Shown: positions 31,801 to 63,123 of the stretch, in pieces
Layout: each line of letters starts with the position of its first letter
How positions within the stretch are numbered: position 1 is the stretch's first letter
NCBI GenBank assembly: GCA_033964015.1
Contig: CM066922.1
Coordinates: 24,980,961-25,044,960 of the forward strand
Reading direction: 5' to 3'
DNA from: Scolanthus callimorphus
Taxonomy: Eukaryota > Cnidaria > Anthozoa > Actiniaria > Edwardsiidae
Length of the DNA stretch: 64,000 nt
The notes under the pieces: model-generated
Seen by the model: the letters and a program-made list of their open reading frames with translations, nothing else
Told to the model about the DNA's origin: nothing
The model's database searches: none
Made by a program: the position numbers and the translations under genes

Positions 31801-34800
31801 ATGGAATGAAAACGTTACTTACCTTCTGGAGTTCTTAGCAAGGTTCTCTGGTTGTAGAACTGTCTTATACGGTTACTCAGAGCATGCGTTACTTTAAATC
31901 CCCGCTCAGCAAAGTACAACGCGGGCTCAAATAATACATTCAGTGGAAACTTTGTGAGCTCTGTCGCTTCAAAAATGCCTGCAATGAATCCTGGGACTAG
32001 TACCGAGTCCCCTAGCGTGTGGATTGTTGGTGGGTCCTCTGATGTTCGCAGGTTGGGCAGCCGCCAGCTTGCATCAATATTACTGGTTTTTCCAGTTTTA
32101 TGGTTGTAGAATAACAGGTTTGTGACCCCGGCGAAGGAGATGTGTGAGCCCGTAGACAGCACTACGTCTGGAACGAGAAAGTGGCGAGAACATTAGAAAG
32201 CCTGTCAACGCGTATGTTCTTGCCACAGATGGCAATTTTGCATAATTTTGTTGACATGCGCACCCGGGGGGGACCCCCATATTTTCAGACGAGGGTGCTC
32301 GTCCTATCCCTTAGGGTATAAAATTGACAGACATGCTATCTCTTAGGGGTGTTTAAAATCAGCCCTATCCCTTAGGGGAGTCTCAGGCCAATCCTTGAAA
32401 TATATTGCTACTGACAGCAGAACCGATATTTACAAAGGAAACTTGGATGAAAACCCTTAAAGACCTAAAATTCGCTTTTATTTGTTTTGACCTGCCAAAT
32501 TTACTATCTTTTAGGGGTAAATTCGGCGTTCGCCACGCCAAATTTGCTTTCTTTATGGGTAAATTTGCTGAATATATTGGGAGTCCCCCCCCCCCCCCCC
32601 CCCCTAGGCATGCGCCTGCAGTAAAATGCGAATTTGTTGATATTAAAGTTATAATTCAAAGGTGAATTCCAGGATAAATGCTAAAGTAGAGATGAACAAA
32701 CGAGTACACGAGGTTCAGTGATATCAAGAAAGTGTTGTCGTGTTTAACGAATCCGCGCGGGCTGCCTGTGGTGTTGAAACCTCGTTTAGGCCATTCGGCT
32801 GAGACAGAGGACAAGATGACGACCAAAACAACGGTGTTTCTCGAGTATCTGCAAATTTGGGTGATTTTCCCTCCTTTTTCACGATGGCCTAAACGAGATC
32901 ATTTTCCTCCATCTCGCTATGCAGAGAGCTGGGAATTTAGGCCGATTTATGTCAAATTTGGCAAGGTATTAGTATCTGGAAAGATGTTTGGATTGATGGA
33001 AATCTGAAGATGATGACTGACAACGTGACGTCACTACAGTCCGTTGAAAATGGCGCCAAAGTTAGGAATTTGTATATCAACCATTTTAAACGTTGGTAAA
33101 TGTTCTAACCACTAAGCCGACTCCAAAACCGAAAACTTCATTAAAATCGAACATATAGATCAAAAGTTATTAAGAAGTCGTGATTTCGAGGCTCCCGCCG
33201 GAATCTCTGGAATTTAATTGTTCCTTGACCATATAAGGTGAAATTTCGGCGATTTTAAACGTCAACGCGTTAACTCCTATGATGTTGTTTCAAGCAGTTA
33301 TAACAATATTTTAAAATTTGTAGTTACTTTGACTTTGACATGAAACTCGATACCTTGTTTACGTCACTTTGACGTAAAAATTGCATGATAGAAGACGTCA
33401 TACTGACGTAATATGACGTCTAAAGTATCAGATGACTAAGTCAAAGTAACTACAAATTTTGAGACATTCCTATATCTGAAACGTATGTCTCCAACAGATT
33501 TAAGCAGCGCCCTCTCTAAATCGCCGAATTTTTACCATATATGGTCAAATTGACCATCAAAGCGGGAAATTTGAACATTTTTAATTAGTCATAACTTCTC
33601 TCGGTTTTATCAGAGTTCAGCCCGGTTTTCGATACAGTCGTTCATTTACTGCGACGATTAAATAGAAACTGATTGCATAGCCGATGTCCTAACTAAAATT
33701 TTTGGGCTATGTTCCCACGGTGATTATGACGTCACATTGTCAATCAATCAAACCGTGTCATCATATTTTTGATTGGCATTCCCTGGGCTGCTCACCTGCC
33801 AAGTTATAGCTCATTTGCGCTACGTGTTAAAACGTTATGAGCGTAATTCGTATGAAAGCTGTCCAACTGGAGGAAAATAGCTACGTTATAACCCTCGTGT
33901 TTCTCGCTAAGATGTGAAGGAAAATAGTTACAGACCTTCCGAATAAGATTTTTACCGACGACCGGTTACCGCAGTGGTAGAGCGCCGGGCTTATGTGCGG
34001 GAGGTTGGGAGTTCAAACCCCGGAAGGACCAACACTGAAAGAGTGTTGGAAGGACCAACACTCTTTTCTAAATAATTGAGGAGAAGGTGCTGCCTTTGCT
34101 CTAATATCTGCAAATGGTTAGACCTTCGCGTCTTCTCGGATAAGGACGTTAAACCGTAGATGCCGTCTCTCATATACGCTACCCTAACCGGAACCAGAGG
34201 GACGTTAAAGAACCACGGGGACGTCGGAATTTGCCCATCCTCAGTGCAGGGTTTACAACTAACCCACCACACTGACTAGGGAACCTTTGGAGCCTCGCTC
34301 TGTGAGGATTTCCTGGCCCTCGGGTAAAAAAATTAATAAATTAAATTAAGATAAGGCGCATTTCTTAATAAGGAAGCTTTGCAACGTCGGAAAGTCGACA
34401 ATTTTTGGCGAAATTTTCTTGTTATCCGTCCCCGTCGTGGCGCTGTGATCTCTATCTATCACTGCCAGTGTGGTAGCTTTCTCATCCCAACGTTACCATT
34501 TTTCATTTCCTTTCTGACCACTGGTGCTCGCAATGTTTTTTAGTTAAGAAATAAAACATTTTTTCTGTGCCTTCATAGAGTATTGAAAACCGAGGCGTTG
34601 TTTGGGAATTCATGATTTGACTCGAGACTTCTCCCAAACAAAAGCCGTGGTTTTCAAAACTCATGAAGGAACAGAAAAATAAAATAATTTCTCAAGCGAG
34701 AACAATCATCATACGAGGGAGGAGAGTTTCAATAGCGCATCTGCCGATTTGCCGCGTTATGGCGTCATTCCTATGACCTTCATAGACTTATGAAACACAG

Positions 34801-37800
34801 TTCTCGACCAATCAGAGTGCGCGAACTATATCTCAATTATTTTATAAGCGATTCACAATAACTGAGTATTACAACAAATGTTGTGCCAAATTTTTGGCTT
34901 TGTTTATTAAAAGCCTTCATCTGGGCCCTCATTTATTCTGAATCGCTTAAATTTTATTCTGAGTCTGAAAAACACAATATTATAGAAGGTTTATGAGTTG
35001 AATTATTTTATAATTTACGTTCGTGCATGGCCTTGCGTCTTCCCTCTCTGAGGGGCGTGTCTTATCTCCCCCGGCAGCAGTCACCTCGCCTCGGGGAACC
35101 TTAACTATGTCGTCACTCGACAGTGGGTTTATCAATCTGCGCGCGGAATGTTTGTAAAAAAACGTTTTGTAAAAAGACGTGATGGTTTTGCTAACTGGCC
35201 TTGGGACAACAGATCCTTATACTGTCAAATGCATTGAAGACGTTTAGCTATCGTGCGTAACAACTTTGTCACCCAAGTAATAGCTTCTTCAAATTCGTAA
35301 ATTAAAGAGCCTGTGTCAGCCGCCATTTTGACAGCATAGCAACATACACTCTTTTTTTTATAAGAACCTTTTTTATAAGAACGTTCAACCTGAAATTTAC
35401 CCAAATTTTAAGAACATGCTAAGAACATGCCTGAGCCTCAGATAGGAGCAAAAGAGATTTATTTTTAGTGATGAGTTCTAAAATCCAGAATCAATTGTGT
35501 TAATAATAACGACCTTCAATATTGTAATTTATAAACTCTCTTTTAAGATACTTCATTGGTATGTAGTACTATAAGATCAATCATATTTCAGATTCCGACG
35601 TCACTGAATGTAAGAACACCCGTAAGAACATTTCCAGCCTCAAACTGCTCCAACAATAAGAACGGCCCAGCCTCAACGGAAAATTAGACGTTCTTATAAA
35701 AAAAAAAGAGTGTACCAAGCCGGAAAAAGCATCCATTTCCATCGGCTGATTTAAAGAATATAGAGCAAAGTTCTCGATTGAATTTGGTAAATCAAATCAG
35801 AAACTTTGTTATTAGATGTTTTTAAGAGATTTCTACACGTAATTCGTATTCTAATATCGAACGAAAACAGTAACAAAGGAGTGGCTGACACGGGCTCTTT
35901 AAAGTTACACACAGATCGGAACAAACTTTCATTTTTTCTCTCCTATGGAAATTGTGTTGTCGTTGTCGTTGTTGCTGCTTTGTCTGTAGCATCTTTCCCA
36001 CCCACGCAGTTTAATGTGAAAAGTAATAGCTTCTTCAAGAGGAGCCATAAACACTGAGTTAATCTCTCATAAGCTGAACGTTATCATGCATTCAGAGATC
36101 AGCGGTCCTGATTGAAGAAGACGTAAGCTTTTGGATTAAATTGCATTTACAAAGGCATCATGATGTGATTGTCCAATACCCCGCAATTTCAGAGGACGCG
36201 CTACAGTGACAGAAGATTATCGCACAACTTTACTTGGTACTTAGGAATTCGAACGATTTTCGTTTAAAAAATATTCTAATCCTGACTGGGTTTGTTTTTC
36301 TGTTAATCCTAAATCTTCAAGTTCATTCCTTGATTTCATTTCCTGTTCCCAGGGAGTGAATATTTGCATACTGTGAAGGGCGTATACCACCGCGATTATC
36401 AAGCCGTTTACTGTCAATCGCCTTTCACAATAATTACTGCCATTTTCATAATTCTGCGAACTCCCACTTGACATTTCCGAACGCCAAACTGCGTCTTGAC
36501 TTCCGTCAATCAAACCTTTAGTTTTAAGACAGGCGTATGGATTTTTATGAAGTTTCGTTTTGCATTATATGGTTGAAAATTTGGTTTTGGAACCTAGCTA
36601 GTCCTTGTTAGTCCAGAAAACCCAAAGCTGTTCGCCGCGGTTGTTAGTTGGCGTAGAGTTCACAGAATTATGAAAATTGTCCGGGGGGGTAACTCCCATA
36701 TTTTTGGGGCGGGGGTGCTCGTCGTACCTTTTAGGGTTTAAAATTAGACCTCTGGTACCTTTTAGGGGTAACATTTGAAACATTGCATTTTTTCCAGATA
36801 GTTACCAGTTAGGGGTCCGTTCTAGCAAATCAAGCAAATCACACTTGTTTGAAGCCTGAATTTCAGACGTTTTTTTGCTCGGAAAAAATACAGAGAAAAT
36901 TACGAGGGAAAATACGTCTTGTTGGTACCTTTTGGGGGTCAAAATCAACTAAGCGACGCCATTTTAGGTACCTTTAATAGGGGAAAAAGTTCCCGACGAG
37001 CACCCCCCCCAAAAATAGGGGAGTCACCCCCCGGGAAAATTGCAGTAAGGGATTCACATGATGTCATCCGTTTTGACTTGCCTAAGGCTGACCCGCCTCA
37101 TGCGCACTTTGTTACTCACAAGAATGATTCGTAGATAAAAAGCTACATAGTAATCCTTTGGTGTTTAATCTCGTATTAATGCAGGCTGCCCTAGTCATTT
37201 TAGCCTGCCGTAACGATGTTGCAAGTCGATGTTACAAGTCGATAACTTGCGAACAAGACTAAGACATTGATTGGCATAATTTCATTACTCTCTCCAGACA
37301 GCGGATATGTTCCATGCATTGTTCCATTACGAGGGTGTTGAAAAACAAAGTAGTCTGAGGGCAACGTTTGGAGTTGTAGATTTCATTTGTTAAAACGCGC
37401 TGCGTTGTTAATCCTTTATAACATAAGTTGTTGTCATTTTAATACACCGTTTACCTTCGCCGCCAAAAAAAGTGATACGCAGATCGGAACAAACTTTTAT
37501 TACTTTGTCAATAAATTTTAATAAACTGGTTTTCTGTTAACGCGGTTTTCATTGCGTTTTAAAAATTGTGTTGTCTTTGTTGTTGTTGTTGCTGCTTTGT
37601 CTGTAACATCTTTCCGACCCACGCAGTGTTGTGAAGAAGGCTCGTACAAATACCATAACCCGGCGTAACAAATCGATAAATCGATACCCCAATAAAATCG
37701 ATATTTGTCGATACTAATCGATTTTAATCGATTGATTTTATCGGTAATCGATAAAAATTGATCGCTAGCTCTGTTGTGATTATCGATTTTTCAATAATTA

Positions 37801-40149
37801 TATCGATTTTCATCGATTTGTATCGACAAGCACAGGATTGATTAATGTATCGATATTCTTTGAAAAGATGCCTCTAATAGAAGAAATTTCACCCTGGAAA
37901 TCAGAGGCTCGAGGTCTAAAGAATTAGAGATCTGAGTTTCCCGAGAAATGCAACGCAAACGTTAGCGGGCAGAGTTTCGGCCTCTCCCCAGGGTAATGGG
38001 TAGTCCAGAATCTTCTCGGATCTTTGTCTAGCATGGTATAGTTTGCTGCTCGTCTGCTGCGTTCTTGGTCGAGACACAATAAATTTAAATAACTTTTATC
38101 TTTGGAACAGTGTTATGCTATACTTTCGATATCAAGTGATATCGATTTTTATCGATCTGACGGGGATGGCTGTGACTATCGATTTTTATCGATTGCCGAT
38201 ATTAATCGATAATGATCGGTCAATCTGATCGACAAATATCGATTTATCGATCAGTTTTCGATGATCGATTTCTATCGATTTGTTACGCCGGGACCATAAT
38301 CATGGTTCTTCCTTCCTGCGCCCCTTAATGTATTAACAACCGACTTCCCACTTGGACCACTAGTACATACTCTTATTCTACTCGCAAACACTTGGGTTTC
38401 TACGAATTACGTATGCCTACATGATTTGCATCATTGCTGAAATCATTTCTCTTGTGTCGTGACTTCCGAGATGTTCTTTAGTGCCATTTGTGTTGGCGCT
38501 TCTCTAGAAAACCACAAAGACCAATTCACAGGTCGCAGTGCATACAAAGGGTCACAATTTGCTACACGCGATCACGTCCGCCTCATTTTATTGTCTGCAT
38601 TTTTGTGGAGAAACTTTATGTAGTAGTGTACTGTACTTGAAGAGAAATATGGGCCATGCCGTCGAATGCCGAACATTCTTAGAGCAAATAGTAAGCCATA
38701 GTAACTTATGTAGCAAGCGTCCCGTGTGTTTTCAGGGAAAAGAAACTCAGAGAAACAGAGGAGAAAGCGGTGAGAAGTCCCAGGAGCGGGAGCCTACTGA
38801 GCAAAGCTAACGCACCCAGTTCGATTTGAAAGTCGAGATTGCGTTCCGAAAGTAAGCACGAAGAGCACGAACACAGCAGACTAGACGTGTCTGTTAGGTA
38901 ATGACCATGACGTTTTACCCACGTACGTTTAGCGGACATATTGCTTTCTGGAAAGATACTCCCCTAGTCTAGCCATTAAGATATCACACACAACCAGGAA
39001 CCCCTCAAAGGATTGGGAGGCTTTTAACGGCAGGGTTAACGGTTTATCAAGGAGCTTAGGAAAGTCACGCATGGGCTCAAGAGTTCAGTAAAAAAAGTCA
39101 ATTAAGCGCAGATAACGATCATGAAATGCGTATTCTGAACTTTAAAAAATGTTTTGTTGTTCTGGCTCGTTTTGTGCCAAAACGAGCAAACAATTACCTA
39201 TGTTCTTTCAAGATGTTCTGCCCACTACAACTAGCCAAAGATTCAAAGGGTTATTTGTCTATTGTCAGCAAAAAAAAATACCTTATAGACCAATGCAATG
39301 TGAGCTCTGCTGTTCATGGCTGGGAAGAAAGAAAGTTTAAAGATTCTTTTTATCACATGGAAGTAATAAGTTCCTTATCTTTTATTCGTACTTATATTGT
39401 ACCGATAACGCGGATAGGTTTCTTGTGTCGTAAATTACGTTTTGGAGAGAGTTCATTCCTTTTGCGATGGCTTCACTGATTTCAAAAGTTCAACATATTT
39501 ATCATACAGTGTTCTTGCGTGGAGTTCTAGTAAAACTGTTACATCCATTCAAAGCTCTTGAAAATTATTAAACCAGAATGGAAATACGATGACGACTATT
39601 TTCGATGGCTCGAGATGCCAAGGATATTGCAAAACGAACTTTTCTCTACCTTCTCCAGGCTATCTTTGGCATCAGAAGATCAGAACTGAAATATCACTGA
39701 ACAACCAATGCATGAAACAAGTCACTTTGAGATGTTTACTGCTCCCAGCAAAGTAGCCTGCTGCCAAATGAATTTGTTAGCGTGAAAAGAATACTTTGAA
39801 GCTGCTTTTAAACAAACTCAGTTTCATTTAAACTCTTACCTGCGAGTGCTGTAGCAACACACGCGTCCATTGCGTTCCCGCCTTTTCTCAGCACATCGAC
39901 GCCAACATGTACCGCGCGTGCATCTCCAGTTCCCGCCACAACTCCAGATTCTCCGTAAACCAGCGGTTTGGGCCTATTTTCTTTCTCTAAGGCCAGTTCC
40001 TCGATCCTACTAAACTCTTCAGGGTCCCACGTGTCTGGGGAAAGTGAAGCAGTCGGTTGTCGTCCTCCCCTGATTCCAAAACATATAGAAACCAAAACTT
40101 GTATTAAAATTGTTATGCAAAACACTCTGTGGCATTGTGAAGACAGCAT
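28852..40149 (-). CDS. Secreted gamma-glutamyltransferase-like enzyme (YwrD-type), three exons, frameshifted
   Basis: Members hydrolyse or transfer gamma-glutamyl groups (e.g. glutathione) and self-cleave at a Thr. Exons: 40149-39840, 32167-31823, 31180-28852; GT-AG, phase 1 at both junctions. Residues 1-25 form a signal peptide; VYGESGVVAGTGDARAV and LRKGGNAMDACVATALA follow. The self-processing Thr is in QFATSGVVTIDGEGN (about residue 426). QSGLQPVIIF sits where other family members have a Ser-Ser oxyanion pair. About 380 low-complexity residues (Lys/Arg-rich, then Asp/Glu/Ser-rich) are inserted before the conserved C-terminal core RPVAALVLIG..DSGMNAKQVIDMPLF. Near 29842-29846 one base is missing from a G-run, so the frame breaks; without it the protein would be about 994 residues versus about 570 usual. 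Candidate poly(A) signal at 28587-28592. Divergent from HUNK at 40760. Confidence 0.85.
31207..31525. mobile_element. hAT-like MITE with 8-bp duplication, copy 1
   Basis: Ends CAGAAACATATAAGTGAGTT / AACTAAGTTATATGTTTCT, flanked by exact GCTGTTAA (31199-31206 and 31526-31533). Aligned in opposite orientation with 55888-56207. It fills half of GGT intron 2, its edge only about 26 bases from the exon 3 acceptor. Confidence 0.9.
32264..32610. mobile_element. CCGGGGGG-ended element, diverged copy
   Basis: Left CCGGGGGGGACCCCCATATT, right AATATATTGGGAGTCCCCCC followed by the C20 tract (32585-32604). Contains repeated CCCTTAGGG motifs parallel to the CCTTTTAGGG motifs in 36680-37034. Lies in GGT intron 1 just upstream of exon 2. 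Confidence 0.6.
32700..33010 (+). repeat. Dispersed repeat (CCGCGCGGGCTGCCTGTGGT family), copy 1
   Basis: Shares ATATCAAGAAAGTG, CCGCGCGGGCTGCCTGTGGT and TTTCTCGAGTATCTGCAA with 61335-61480 and 61500-61690, and inverted with 61825-61975. Confidence 0.7.
33312..33460. repeat. Inverted repeat
   Basis: Arms AAAATTTGTAGTTACTTTGACTT / AAGTCAAAGTAACTACAAATTTT; the interior carries several ACGTCA/TGACGT motifs. Confidence 0.75.
33950..34346 (+). mobile_element. tRNA-derived SINE
   Basis: Head with an A-box-like GTTACCGCAGTGGTAGAGCG and a B-box-like GGGAGTTCAAACCCC at the right spacing; body with GATAAGGACGTTAAACCGTA and GACGTTAAAGAACC; AT-rich tail of AATTAATAAATTAAATT. Flanked by TAAGAT (33944-33949 and 34347-34352). 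It splits a repeat that is continuous at 61690-61790 (ACCTTCC.AATAAG joined to AATTTCCTAATAAG). Family not named here. Lies in GGT intron 1, antisense to the gene. Confidence 0.75.
34560..34700. repeat. Inverted repeat
   Basis: Arms TTTTTCTGTGCCTTCATAGAG / TCATGAAGGAACAGAAAAA and ATTGAAAACCGAGGCGTTGTTTGG / CCAAACAAAAGCCGTGGTTTTC. Confidence 0.65.
35302..35902. mobile_element. TTAA-ended element containing a nested MITE
   Basis: Ends TTAAAGAGCCTGTGTCAGCC / GGCTGACACGGGCTCTTTAA. The relative at 62450-62670 (221 bp) is uninterrupted; here 366 bp of another element plus one TA are inserted at 35346. The TTAA ends suggest a piggyBac-like non-autonomous family (inference). Lies in GGT intron 1. 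Confidence 0.85.
35347..35712. mobile_element. TA-flanked MITE (CACTCTTTTTTTATAAGAAC family), copy 2, nested
   Basis: Begins CACTCTTTTTTTTATAAGAA after TA (35345-35346), ends AAAAGAGTG before TA (35713-35714). Opposite orientation to 8167-8547. The uninterrupted host copy reads AGCATAGCAACATAACAAG at 62481, proving TA target duplication. Confidence 0.9.
35903..36045 (+). repeat. Dispersed repeat shared with 37478-37630
   Basis: Both copies contain CAGATCGGAACAAACTTT, TTGTGTTGTC, GTTGTTGCTGCTTTGTCTGTA and ACATCTTTCC.ACCCACGCAGT. The right copy has an extra 40-base insertion. Confidence 0.7.
36680..37034. mobile_element. CCGGGGGG-ended element, best copy, 8-bp duplication
   Basis: Left CCGGGGGGGTAACTCCCATA, right inverse ending AGTCACCCCCCGG; arms of about 45 bp including GGTGCTCGTCG / CGACGAGCACC. 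Flanked by GAAAATTG (36672-36679 and 37035-37042). The 8-bp duplication suggests hAT-type mobilisation (inference). Relatives at 5047-5325 and 32264-32610. Confidence 0.8.
37659..38292. mobile_element. ATCGAT-rich foldback element with 7-bp duplication
   Basis: Ends CCCGGCGTAACAAATCGATA / TATCGATTTGTTACGCCGGG, flanked by ACCATAA (37652-37658 and 38293-38299). Both flanks of the interior are arrays of ATCGAT-type motifs spaced by T- or A-tracts; the centre (37860-38110) is unique. No transposase frame is present. The superfamily is unclear: 7-bp duplications are unusual. Confidence 0.85.
38300..39834. other. Remainder of GGT intron 1 next to exon 1
   Basis: No exon or clear element recognised in about 1.5 kb. 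Confidence 0.35.
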
Positions 40150-40759
40150 GTTTCAATTCAGAGTGTGTTCTCTCTCGCTTGACTGCATGTCGATAAGCGG
40201 GGCCGGCCTTTTAAAGCTGATAATTCGTAACCTAACACCTTTCTTTTGTTTTGCAAGACAAAAGCCGTGGTAACGCAAAGCGATTTGTATTGACTCGAGA
40301 ATTACGTTAAGTATCACAAGATTTAATGGATGTCGCATCACAAATCTTTCACTACTGCGCTCGAATGACATGTTGGAAGGATCAATTTCTCTCGCAACTA
40401 TAGGATGCAATAAAGCGGAAAATAACCCAGAAATGAAAGACAGACTCCTCTGTGTGCTGTGAGGGTTTTGTGATACGGCGTGAAAGGGCAATGTGACTAA
40501 CCCGCTCTCTTCCGTACAATTAATAACGGATTGTTTAATTAAAGCGAATTATCGGAGAGCCAGTAGCGAATGGCGAGGTGTGTTTATTGTATACCAACAT
40601 GTCAAATCTGAGCGGATCTGTCAGCGTATGTGGTCACCTCAGATCACCTTACACCAGACGCATTACGTTGGCTAGTTATGATGGCCAGGCGAGCTCGTGT
40701 TAGCCGAGCTTGCTAGGATCTGTTCAACATGGCTAGTTGTAGCTGACATAGGAAGAGTA
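40150..40759. promoter_or_regulatory. Divergent promoter interval between GGT-like gene and HUNK
   Basis: The two predicted start codons face away from each other across 610 bases. The interval is not visibly repetitive, unlike most of the window. No unambiguous TATA box or named site was identified; transcription starts are unknown, so shared regulation is inference. Confidence 0.45.
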
Positions 40760-60980
<20,221 letters not shown>

Positions 60981-61024
60981 CTTGGGAAGGATGATTTCCA
61001 CTGAAACCTTTGGCGAGAAGGAGG

Positions 61025-61275
61025 ATTCTAATTAACCATTAGACCTCGACCCCGAAAGGGCTACCGGTCATTAGCCCACGTGAGGGCGCAATTAGTATCA
61101 CCCAACTAGTTGGACAATCAAGTTAAAAATTAATCTAAAAAATGACCAGAAGCCTCGACGAAAAGAGAAGCGGCCGCCATAATTTATGTTCAAAATCGGC
61201 GCTTTCATTACAGGTCTATAGCCAGTCAGAATGCAACATTTACAATAGTCCACTAGTTTGGTGATACTAATAGTC
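61025..61275 (-). mobile_element. Inverted-repeat element with inner hairpin, copy 3
   Basis: On the minus strand: GCATTCTGACTGGCTATAGA head, CTAATTGCGCCCTCACGTGG tail and GAGGTCTAATGGTTAAT end; inner arms GGGCTA / TAGCCC. See 11670-11957. It lies directly after the HUNK stop, so it would be in the 3' UTR if transcribed that far. Confidence 0.6.
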
Positions 61276-61329
61276 TGATAGCAGGTGTCGGAAGGTGATA
61301 TTTGGAAGGTATTTTTAAGCAAAAAGGGC

Positions 61330-61975
61330 GGGGCATATCAAGAAAGTCGAATACGAACCCGCGCGGGCTGCCTGTGGTATCTCTGCCTGTTGAAATCTCG
61401 ATCCAGGCCCTTTGGCCTAGAAAAAACAAAATGTCTCGAACATGTTCACGTTTTGGTGATTTTTTCTGCTATATTCGCTAAGATATGACTTACAGACCTT
61501 CGCATATCAAGAAAGTACTGTCGTTTTTATGGCAAGTCCGCGCGGGTTGCCTGTGGTGTTCAAAACGTGCCACAGGCCCCTCGGCGGGGGGTAAAAACAA
61601 AATGGCGACCAAGAGAAGGATGTTTCTCGAGTATCTGCAAGTTTTGGTAAATTTTCCTGTTTTTTTCGCTAAGATATGAGGGAAAGTACTTACAGACCTT
61701 CCAAATAAGGTAAGGGGGAATTTCCTAATAAGAAGTTTTGCAACGTCGGCAAAACGACAGTTTTTGGCGAAATTTTCTTGATATGGAAATTTAAGGTAAG
61801 AGGGATCTCCTAAAATAAGAAATTATTCACCAGAACTTGCAGATAATCAAGAAACATCGTTCTCTTGGTCGCCATTTTTTTTCTCTATCAAATGGCTTAA
61901 TGAGAAGATTTGAAAAACCACAAGCAACCCGCGCGGATAGGCGGAGAAACAATAGCACTTTCTTGGTATGCAAGA
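61330..61975. repeat. Three copies of the CCGCGCGGGCTGCCTGTGGT-type repeat
   Basis: Direct copies at about 61335-61480 and 61500-61690, an inverted one at 61825-61975 (AACCCGCGCGGATAGG). The second runs on into AATTTCCTAATAAG.AGTTTTGCAACGTCGG, the uninterrupted form of the site hit by the SINE at 33950. Confidence 0.7.
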
Positions 61976-62449
61976 TGGTGGTAATGGTCACCCTGTGTAA
62001 AAGGTTATGAGGCCAACCAGCAGGGTCTTGTCTGTAAGAGCTATCATCTTGACCCGCCATCTTGATAATTACAAAAAGGGATCAGAGGTTTACCGCGGAC
62101 GTCATATTGGAATCGAGTATCAAAGCAACAACACTCAACCCACGCAGCTATTAGTGACCTTACTGCAATTGTCAAAATTCTGCTAATTCTACGCCACCTA
62201 ACAAAAACCGCGGTTTTGGCTTCCGTCGATCAATATCAAACGAGTAGGTAGCTCTCAGGGGCGTACGCAGGATTTTTAAACGTTGCAATCACAGTCTCGG
62301 GTATACACAGGATTTTGTAAATCTACAGGTCAAGCGCATGAATGCAGTACAGTACTTGTACCAAAGTCACCCCAAAAATTTGCAGTCCCGTGCCTGCAGG
62401 CCTATAGGCTCTGCGTACGCCACTGGCTCTGGGTGATTTCACGTAGGCT

Positions 62450-62670
62450 TTAAAGAGCCTGTGTCAGCCGCCATTTTGACAGCATAGCAACATAACAAGT
62501 CGGAGAAAGCATCCATTTCCATCGGCTGATTTAGAGAATATAGAACAATGTTCTCGATTGAATTTGGTTAATCAAAACTGAAACTTTGTTTTTAGATGTT
62601 TATTTAGAGATTTCTACACGTAATTCGTCTTCTAATATTGAACGAAAAGTGGCTGACATGGGCTCTTTAA
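62450..62670. mobile_element. TTAA-ended element, uninterrupted copy (221 bp)
   Basis: Ends TTAAAGAGCCTGTGTCAGCC / GGCTGACATGGGCTCTTTAA. Serves as the empty-site reference for the nested copy at 35302-35902. Confidence 0.88.
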
Positions 62671-62762
62671 GGGTTTTTTGAACTAAAAAGGACCTATTGT
62701 TGGCCTTCGAAACCAAATTTTCTGCCATAAAATGCAAACGAAAAAATAGCCATGCGCCTGTC

Positions 62763-62879
62763 TTAAAGGCCCATCACCAACCGGGAGCCTTTGCGCCCCA
62801 AATTGATCTATTGCTTTTCTGGTGCTCTGCAGATTGGCTTAGAGTCCGCAAAGTCTCTTGGGTGGTTATGGGCCTTTAA
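62763..62879. mobile_element. TTAAAGGCCCATCACCAACC element, copy 2
   Basis: Ends TTAAAGGCCCATCACCAACC / GGGTGGTTATGGGCCTTTAA (117 bp); interior AAATTGATCTATTGCTTTTC parallels the 59111 copy with a 13-base deletion. Confidence 0.85.
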
Positions 62880-62997
62880 GGGATTGATAGACGGAAGCCA
62901 ATACGCAGTTTGGCGTTCGGAAATGTTAAATGGGAGTTCGCTTTCACGATTGAGAACTTCCTGTTTTTATCTCTAAAACAGTTACCAATTCGCTTTC

Positions 62998-63123
62998 GTC
63001 ACACGGCAGCCATCTTGGATTTTCTAATACAGCAAATCAGGCATGAAAGCGAGGCCAGGCGTGTTAGCTCACCCACGCATAGTCATTTCTATAAGAAAAA
63101 ATCCAAGATGGCTGCTGTGTGAC
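62998..63123. mobile_element. Short foldback element
   Basis: Arms GTCACACGGCAGCCATCTTG.. / ..CAAGATGGCTGCTGTGTGAC, continuing to GATTTTCT / AAAAAATC. Confidence 0.8.

Noticed and set aside
33955..34030. Functional tRNA gene
   Set aside because: A- and B-box-like sequences are present, but the acceptor stem does not pair and the sequence continues into a SINE body with an AT-rich tail.
36241..36513. 90-codon minus-strand frame in GGT intron 1
   Set aside because: Part of it (ATTGAC/AAACTGCGTCTTG..TTCCG region) recurs near 62880-62940, so it is repeat-derived; no domain seen.
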